This document shows, piece by piece, positions 58,691-64,000 of a DNA stretch of 64,000 nt. Source of the stretch: Stichopus chloronotus (taxonomy: Eukaryota; Echinodermata; Holothuroidea; Aspidochirotida; Stichopodidae); contig CM037842.1 of assembly GCA_021234535.1 (NCBI GenBank), forward strand, positions 6,903,203 to 6,967,202, given 5' to 3'. The notes below the pieces were generated by a model. The model was given only the letters and a program-made list of their open reading frames with translations. It was not told the DNA's origin and made no database searches. The position numbers and the translations under genes were made by a program. The number at the start of each line of letters is the position of its first letter. The stretch's first letter is position 1.

Positions 58691-60792
58691 AATAGCAAGA
58701 TATTTTACTCTGAACTTAATGTTCTCTCACCATTCTCTCTTTGAAGGGAAGCCCTCTTTCAAAGTGGACAACTTGTAGATAACTTGAGGACCAAAACTTT
58801 GCCACTTTTATGAGCGTCCTGTTGCTAGTAAATCCTCAAGATAGCTTAAAACATACGTTATTATTGTCAGTGGATTAATATGTATTGTATATTCCAACAC
58901 ACAACGACCAAAGGCGCTCTCGTAGCGAAGTCGGTTATGCTCAAGACTGGCGATATCATGGCTGTTATCTTGATAACCTAGATTCAAGTCTAACCTCTCT
59001 CTGCAGGTTTTACTGTTCACAGAATATCCACAACTTTGAGAAAGAGAGGGAAAAATCTAAAGAAGTTGACAAACACCCTACACTACTTTTGTGACTGTAG
59101 CTTTTTTAAGCACTCTGGGGTTACCACAGGTGATCATGTCATAACACAAGCATAGGCATATACAAGCATATTACAGAGTAGAAAAAGATGCATATATATG
59201 CTACGGCAGTGTTCGGATCGGTTAAGAAGTAGAGCAATAACAAAAGGGGAAGAAAAGGAAAAAAAATAAGAGAAAGAGAAGGACCCCCCAAAAAGAACAA
59301 AGAACACACAAGAAGAGGGAACAACAAAAGACCCCGCGGCAGAGAAAAACCCGGAACAATGGGAAAGCAACTAGAAAGAAAAGAAAACCAAAGCGAGGAC
59401 GAAAAAAAGGGAAGGAAAGGGGGGAAATGACGAAGAGAACCAACAGAACAAAAAGACAAAAGGAAAAAAAACAGAAAAATGCAACACAAAACCAACCAAA
59501 ACAGGAGAGAAAAAAGGGAAGGCAGAAGGGGGGGGGGGGGGGGACGAAGAGAAGAAAAGCTCATTTTCTAGGTTTTCTGTTCTGACGGTTCTGACTATGG
59601 AAACCGTCATCGTCTGAGGTTTTTACGTTACATCTGCTCCCTTCTGCACATCTCTCTTTCTCTATTTAATTTATTTCCGTTTCTTTCACGCGTAGGTGAC
59701 ATTGCACTCTACGTCGTATTGAGCACTCTGTTATACCTTTCGTACATTGCTTATTCATATTTTTGTATAGCTCCTTTCTAGTCAAGTTGAGCACCTTGTC
59801 AACAAGAACACAACTAAAGTTGGTCGACAAAAAATTACATTACCAACGAAACACTAATATTTGAACCATCTCATTGGGAAAAAAAAAAAACAAAGAACGA
59901 GCAGTTCATAAAACGAATCAAATGTAAGATATTCTTCTTGCTTTACAGAGAAACGTTTGGATTTTAAATTCAAGCATCAACGTGGTACAGACAAAGTCAT
60001 GCGGCAATCAATCTTAAAATACCAACTGATAAAACGACTTCAATCAAATGCGACCCACTAGTTAAACTTCATAAAGTTCTTACCCTACCGAAACACTATA
60101 AAATCCAGTTACCCTTGCTTGGACAACGTTAAACAAAACCTTAACGCATATAATAAAACGCATATAACGCATATCAACAATCACGTGATGTAGAAACTTA
60201 CGTGGCCGTAACTGACACAAATATCAAAAACAAATGGCGGAATCACATCACAACATTTAACGATGGAAAGTACAAACACAACACTGCTTTCAGTAAATAC
60301 ATGTCGTCGTTAAACAAAATGCACCATTCACCGTCACACGGAGATGTCTTAAGACAGCAAACTCCTGCAGTTACTTAACAGACCTGTTGATCTTTGTCCC
60401 TGGGAAAAGTTGTTCATCATGTATATACCAGGGCATGCAATTCTTGAGAAACGTTCAGGATTTGTGTCTACTTGTAGGCTTTCAAAAAGTTCCTGTTTAA
60501 CCATACATTATTGCCTTTGTTTCTCTGACATTGAATATAATTGTTTTTGTTTCTCTGTACTAAAGTGTGCATAACATGTATTCTTCCCTAAGTGCCTGTA
60601 GGTGTTCATGCTCTTTTTCAATTCACTTGACTGTCACCCGCTTGACAATCGGGCTACCCCCGCCCTCATGAATCTTAAATGTACGCTTAACTGTAATGCA
60701 TATATGGTTTCAAACACTTTAGCTCTCGGTACATGGTTGCGTTTATGAATTTCATGTATGTACTGAATATTTGTTTACTACATTCATTCCAG
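58691..60792. other. Non-coding region upstream of the NACHT exon, with purine tract
   Basis: Contains a 345-bp purine-rich tract at 59220-59565 (see separate entry) and otherwise AT-rich sequence without exons. If the gene model is right, this is intron. Confidence 0.4.
59220..59565 (+). repeat. Long purine-rich tract with G-run
   Basis: The plus strand is overwhelmingly A and G over about 345 bp, with pyrimidines mostly isolated Cs, and includes about 16 consecutive Gs near 59529-59544. The opposite-strand frames are consequently Phe/Ser/Leu/Pro-rich and not real proteins. Confidence 0.8.
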
Positions 60793-61800
60793 GTGATATA
60801 CAAGATGCATTGAAGAAGATCTACCGCTCCAGTCCTCTGCTCCAGTATACAAAATATTGCTCCCCCTGCACACTAATGCCCAATTCCGAGTCATTCGATT
60901 TTCTTGATGATATTGAACTTGCGAATAAAATTTTGTCCTATCCCCAAAGTATAAATGTTTTTCTGGGTAAGCCAGGTAGTGGGAAAACACGTTTTTTTCC
61001 AAAAAATTTTAGGAAAATGGGAAAATGGTAAAATTCTACAAGAATATACTTTAATATCTTTTCAACTACATTATAGGTATAAACAAGACGACTGTTCATG
61101 GGATGAATTGGCACAGAAAGTAGGTTGTTCGGTTGGCGATATTAAGTCAACATTGCATTGTAAAAGCATCCTCATATTAGATGGAGTTGAAACATCTACT
61201 TTGCAAACATGTATAAGTATGCCGAACACGTCACCATTACAAGGACTTTTACAAAATAATTTTGTCAGATCTGAAAACATGAAAATCTGGATTGGGTGTC
61301 GTGAAATTAATAATGACATATCTGACATTGGGCCTGTGGTATACTTTAAAGGGCACAAAAAAGAACAAGTCAAAAACATGTTCATGGAGATTGTGTCTCG
61401 AAAACATAGCCATATTCCTCCAAAAAGTGTATGTAAAATATACGATGAATATACGAAAGATGATCCTGCCACAGAGTTGTTATTCCCATTAATGTCTTGG
61501 TTACTTGCACTGAGTTACTTAAATAGTAATTCTGAAGATGTGATGAAACGGACAATAAAAATCATTTTCAAGTTTTGTTCTAATAATTACTCTGATAGAC
61601 ATGTCGATATCAATTATCTTATGGAATTTGGTTATTGGGACCTGTCGGCCTGCCTGTTAGAGGCATATACGCAAGATGAAAAAGAATACACAAAATATGT
61701 TAAAATGTTCCAAATGAGTCAGATCAAGTTCAGTCATGTTGATGAGGACTATCCCCGACAGGCAATTCGTCACTTATGTCAGACAATGAAAGAAAAGAAG
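60793..61800 (+). CDS. NACHT NTPase exon of an NLR-like protein (one-base frameshift)
   Basis: NACHT domains are STAND-type ATPases that oligomerise on activation, as in NLR immune receptors. The acceptor at 60791-60792 opens the exon in phase 1 (GT, then DIQDALKKIYRSSPLLQYTK), followed by the P-loop INVFLGKPGSGKT. The frame then shifts by +1 within GTTTTTTTCCAAAAAATTTT (about 60991-61010) and continues as KILGKWENGKILQEYTLISF, the Walker B SILILDGVETS, a sensor-1-like MKIWIGCREI, VVYFKGHKKEQVKNMFMEIV as in the NACHT-associated Gly-x-x-x-x-Gln block, and a helical region to QTMKEKK. It ends in AAGAAG followed by GTGAGC, a good donor, phase 0. The usual Asp-Glu after Walker B is Glu-Thr here. 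The exon length (1008 bp) fits both splice phases only if one base is extra, so it is a young pseudogene or an assembly homopolymer error. Confidence 0.75.
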
Positions 61801-62399
61801 GTGAGCTCTTGTGGCAATTCATGTTCTTGTTTTCTTTTCTGGTTTCAATTTTTAAATTTTTAATAAAATATCGTATCACTGACACTAGTGCAGAAAACCT
61901 GCGCAAATTGTTTAACGGTCAAAAGTTCCATTACACCAATATATTTTGTTACAGTTTTGTTCCATACTTGAAGCTTTGTCATCCGGGTTCCAAAGAAGAA
62001 GATGCACTCAAAGCCTATCATTTTGTCTTATTCATTCATATATGTCAATTATTCTCATGCTTTCCTTTTTCCTCACTTATCCACATATTTTCCTTCATAA
62101 TCGTAGCTAAGTCAGTCATAAGAACGAAATCGCAGTTGATTGCGATTTATGCATTTACATTGGTCATCCATATTCCTGAGAACTGAAACAAAAATATTCA
62201 TGCATTAAGTACGAAACAATTAAACGGTTGTGTTATAACAAATAAGAATTCTGTTTTGTAAAAAAAAAAAATTGTCACGTTAAAACTGTCAATTTATGGT
62301 CAACAATTTTTTGTCTTATAAATGAATGACACATGCAAATAAATCGCAAATAACTGACAAATGACTAATTTAAAAACTGTGATAATTCTATACTGATAG
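61801..62399. other. Intron after the NACHT exon, with a doubtful exon remnant
   Basis: A pyrimidine-rich acceptor (ATATTTTGTTACAG to 61954) is followed by FCSILEALSSG in phase 0 and, one base shifted, SKEEDALKAYHFVLF. This could be a small exon with a second frameshift, but no donor follows. The rest is AT-rich intron. Confidence 0.3.
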
Positions 62400-62569
62400 G
62401 TAGAGATCACATCCGTTCAATTCTGTTCGCTGAATCCGACTTTCCTCAATGGAGTCCCCAAAGCCTTTCCGAAAGTAGAAAAAGATATCACATTCTGTGA
62501 GGCCAAGTTGGAAGAGCCATATTTTTATTCTCTCATAGAAAGTATTTCAGAGAGTTGTGAAAATATACA
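62400..62569 (+). CDS. LRR-like exon downstream of the NACHT exon
   Basis: Bounded by an AG at 62398-62399 (weak polypyrimidine tract) and the donor ACA followed by GTAAGTTT at 62570, the 170 bp stay open in phase 0, consistent with the phase 0 donor of the NACHT exon, and leave in phase 2. The translation includes VEITSVQFCSLNPTFLNGVP and EEPYFYSLIESISESCENIQ. The last part has the Leu-Ile-x-x-Ile-x-x-x-Cys-x-x-Ile spacing of the helical half of NLR-type leucine-rich repeats, which normally follow NACHT. One repeat is too little for certainty. Confidence 0.45.
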
Positions 62570-62999
62570 GTAAGTTTCGTTACTATTTTGTCACATGACC
62601 CCATTGAAATTATTAATTATCGATTTATGGTGAAGCTATTTAAAGTAACTTATAGCAATGAAACATAATGCCATTTTACGTATCAAGAAACAACGAGAAG
62701 TCAAGTACTACTAATAATACAATTACACAAATGCCGAAGACTGTTGAATATCAAAATCAGGCAATACCTAGTAATTTATTGTTACTATGATTTGTTTTCT
62801 TGAACATACCATAATATTACTTGAGAATACATAGGGTTTCCTAACTTTATTTTACCACTTTTTGAGATGATTTAATCTGATAACATATGTTCGTTCTAGA
62901 TACAACAAGCATTCTGAACAAATATAAAAGGAACATACGATATCCCCGATTACGTTAGTAAAGTCTGTGTCCTTAATCGGCCTCCCAAACAGATATGTG
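62570..62999. other. Probable intron, nothing recognised
   Basis: AT-rich, no exon seen. Further LRR-like exons, if present, would be beyond the repeat that starts near 63000 or outside the window. Confidence 0.4.
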
Positions 63000-64000
63000 T
63001 GTGTATGTGTGTTTGCGACGCCTACATTGTAAACACGACATCTCAAGAAGTAAAGCTCGAAATATTTCATATTTACCACATAGGTGTACCAAGTAAAGTA
63101 CAGGGACCCTATTGTTTATGTCGCAATTCAAAGGTCATTACGGGTCAACAGGGGCCATATTGCGAAAACCGTGTAAACACGATATCTCAAGAAGGGAAGC
63201 TTGGACATATCTCATATTTGGTATTTCGGTGTGCCATACTTAGAGAAAGAAGCTTGGGTGGATCTCACATATATAGGTGCACCGCCCTGATCACATTGAG
63301 TGAAAAACCCTATCTTTATTAGTGTAGGTTATTGTGTCAACGGGTGTCCAATTGTGAAAACCTCGTAAACATATTTTAAGTAGACAAGCCTGAACAGATC
63401 TCATATGTAATGTTTAAGTGTAACATCACCGTAGTGTGCAATCGTGCATGTTGACACCTGATCCATATCAGTCATCATATATTAGATTCATAACCGGAAT
63501 GCACAAGTTCATTGTGGTTTCGATGAACTTTTTTTCTGAGTCTGACATAATTACATTAGAAAGTGTCAACGGCTACCTATGTTTTATATGAAATACGAGA
63601 TCTGCACAAGCTTTCTTTCTTGAGATTTGAAGATCATGTCCACAAGGTTCTTAAAATTTGATCCTTGCTGACATCGAATGACCTTTGACCTCAATTAAGG
63701 ACCACATGGTTTTGTACTCCATGGGATAAAACTACATACGGAACATGACGTTTGTCAAAGCTTCCCTTCTTGAGATATGTTGTTTACAAGAATTTCATAA
63801 TGTGACCCTGTTGACCTCAAATGATCTTTGGTCTCCACCAAAAAATGTGGTTCTTTGAATCTATATGGTTCATCTAGATACCAAATATGGTATCTTTTCA
63901 AGTTTCCCTTCTTGTGATATTGTGTTCACGAGGTTGTCACAATTTGTCCGCTGTTAACCCCATGTAACCTTTGACCGCCACTAACAACGACAGGCTCTTG
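63000..64000. repeat. AGGTCA-rich repeat family, diverged copy with orientation flip
   Basis: 63000-63420 has the plus-orientation words (TGTGTGTATGTGTG, TTGTAAACACGA, ATCTCAAGAAG, CAAAGGTCATTACGGGTCA), with two or three units. From about 63560 to the window end the same words appear inverted (CTTCTTGAGATAT, GTTTACAAGA, TTGACCTCAAATGATC, GACCTTTGACCTC). So the array is tail-to-tail around about 63430-63560. It continues beyond the window. An exact inverted DR1 lies at 63679-63691. Confidence 0.68.

Noticed and set aside
59134..59610. Several overlapping Phe/Leu/Pro-rich frames on the minus strand
   Set aside because: All follow from the purine tract on the plus strand; membrane-like appearance is compositional.

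Overview
The window is animal nuclear DNA: AT-rich, almost without long open frames, with intron-split exons that use GT/AG sites, several retrotransposon families, small inverted-repeat transposons and long TA microsatellites. The gene content (an Ig-domain exon, a transmembrane exon and a NACHT ATPase exon) together with abundant Penelope-like, Tx1-like and CR1-like elements suggests a marine invertebrate deuterostome, possibly an echinoderm such as a sea cucumber. The species is inference; no marker gene is present.

Layout. 1-1.5 kb: an Ig-domain exon on the minus strand, from a gene that runs off the left edge. 1.5-12.4 kb: no recognised gene, one weak LTR-like stretch. 12.4-19.5 kb: Penelope-like element (PLE) fragments in both orientations, two of them tandem copies, one of which carries two small DNA-transposon insertions whose empty sites are preserved in the other copy. 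20.1-26.3 kb: a Tx1/L1-like LINE on the minus strand, split by a CR1/L2-like LINE on the plus strand. 26.8-28.0 kb: a TA-flanked inverted-repeat element with another LINE fragment inside. 28-44 kb: mostly non-coding, with TTAA-flanked MITEs and long arrays of a degenerate repeat rich in AGGTCA half-sites.

The right third holds the most interesting genes. A death-effector-like ORF lies at 44.4 kb. A possible hinge exon (47.9 kb), a transmembrane exon (48.3 kb), a NACHT exon (60.8-61.8 kb) and a following LRR-like exon (62.4 kb) are all on the plus strand. The hinge, transmembrane and NACHT-entry junctions are all phase 1, as is the 3' end of the distant Ig exon. They are compatible with a membrane-anchored NLR-like receptor with a short hinge outside and an NACHT/LRR inside. 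A one-base shift just after the P-loop makes the NACHT exon either a pseudogene or an assembly artefact.

At 55.8-57.4 kb a minus-strand ORF encodes an acidic protein with a duplicated helical motif and is bracketed by inverted pyrimidine/purine-rich flanks. I recognise no family for it. A second Tx1/L1-like fragment follows at 57.7-58.7 kb, and the AGGTCA-rich repeat returns at the right edge, where its orientation flips.
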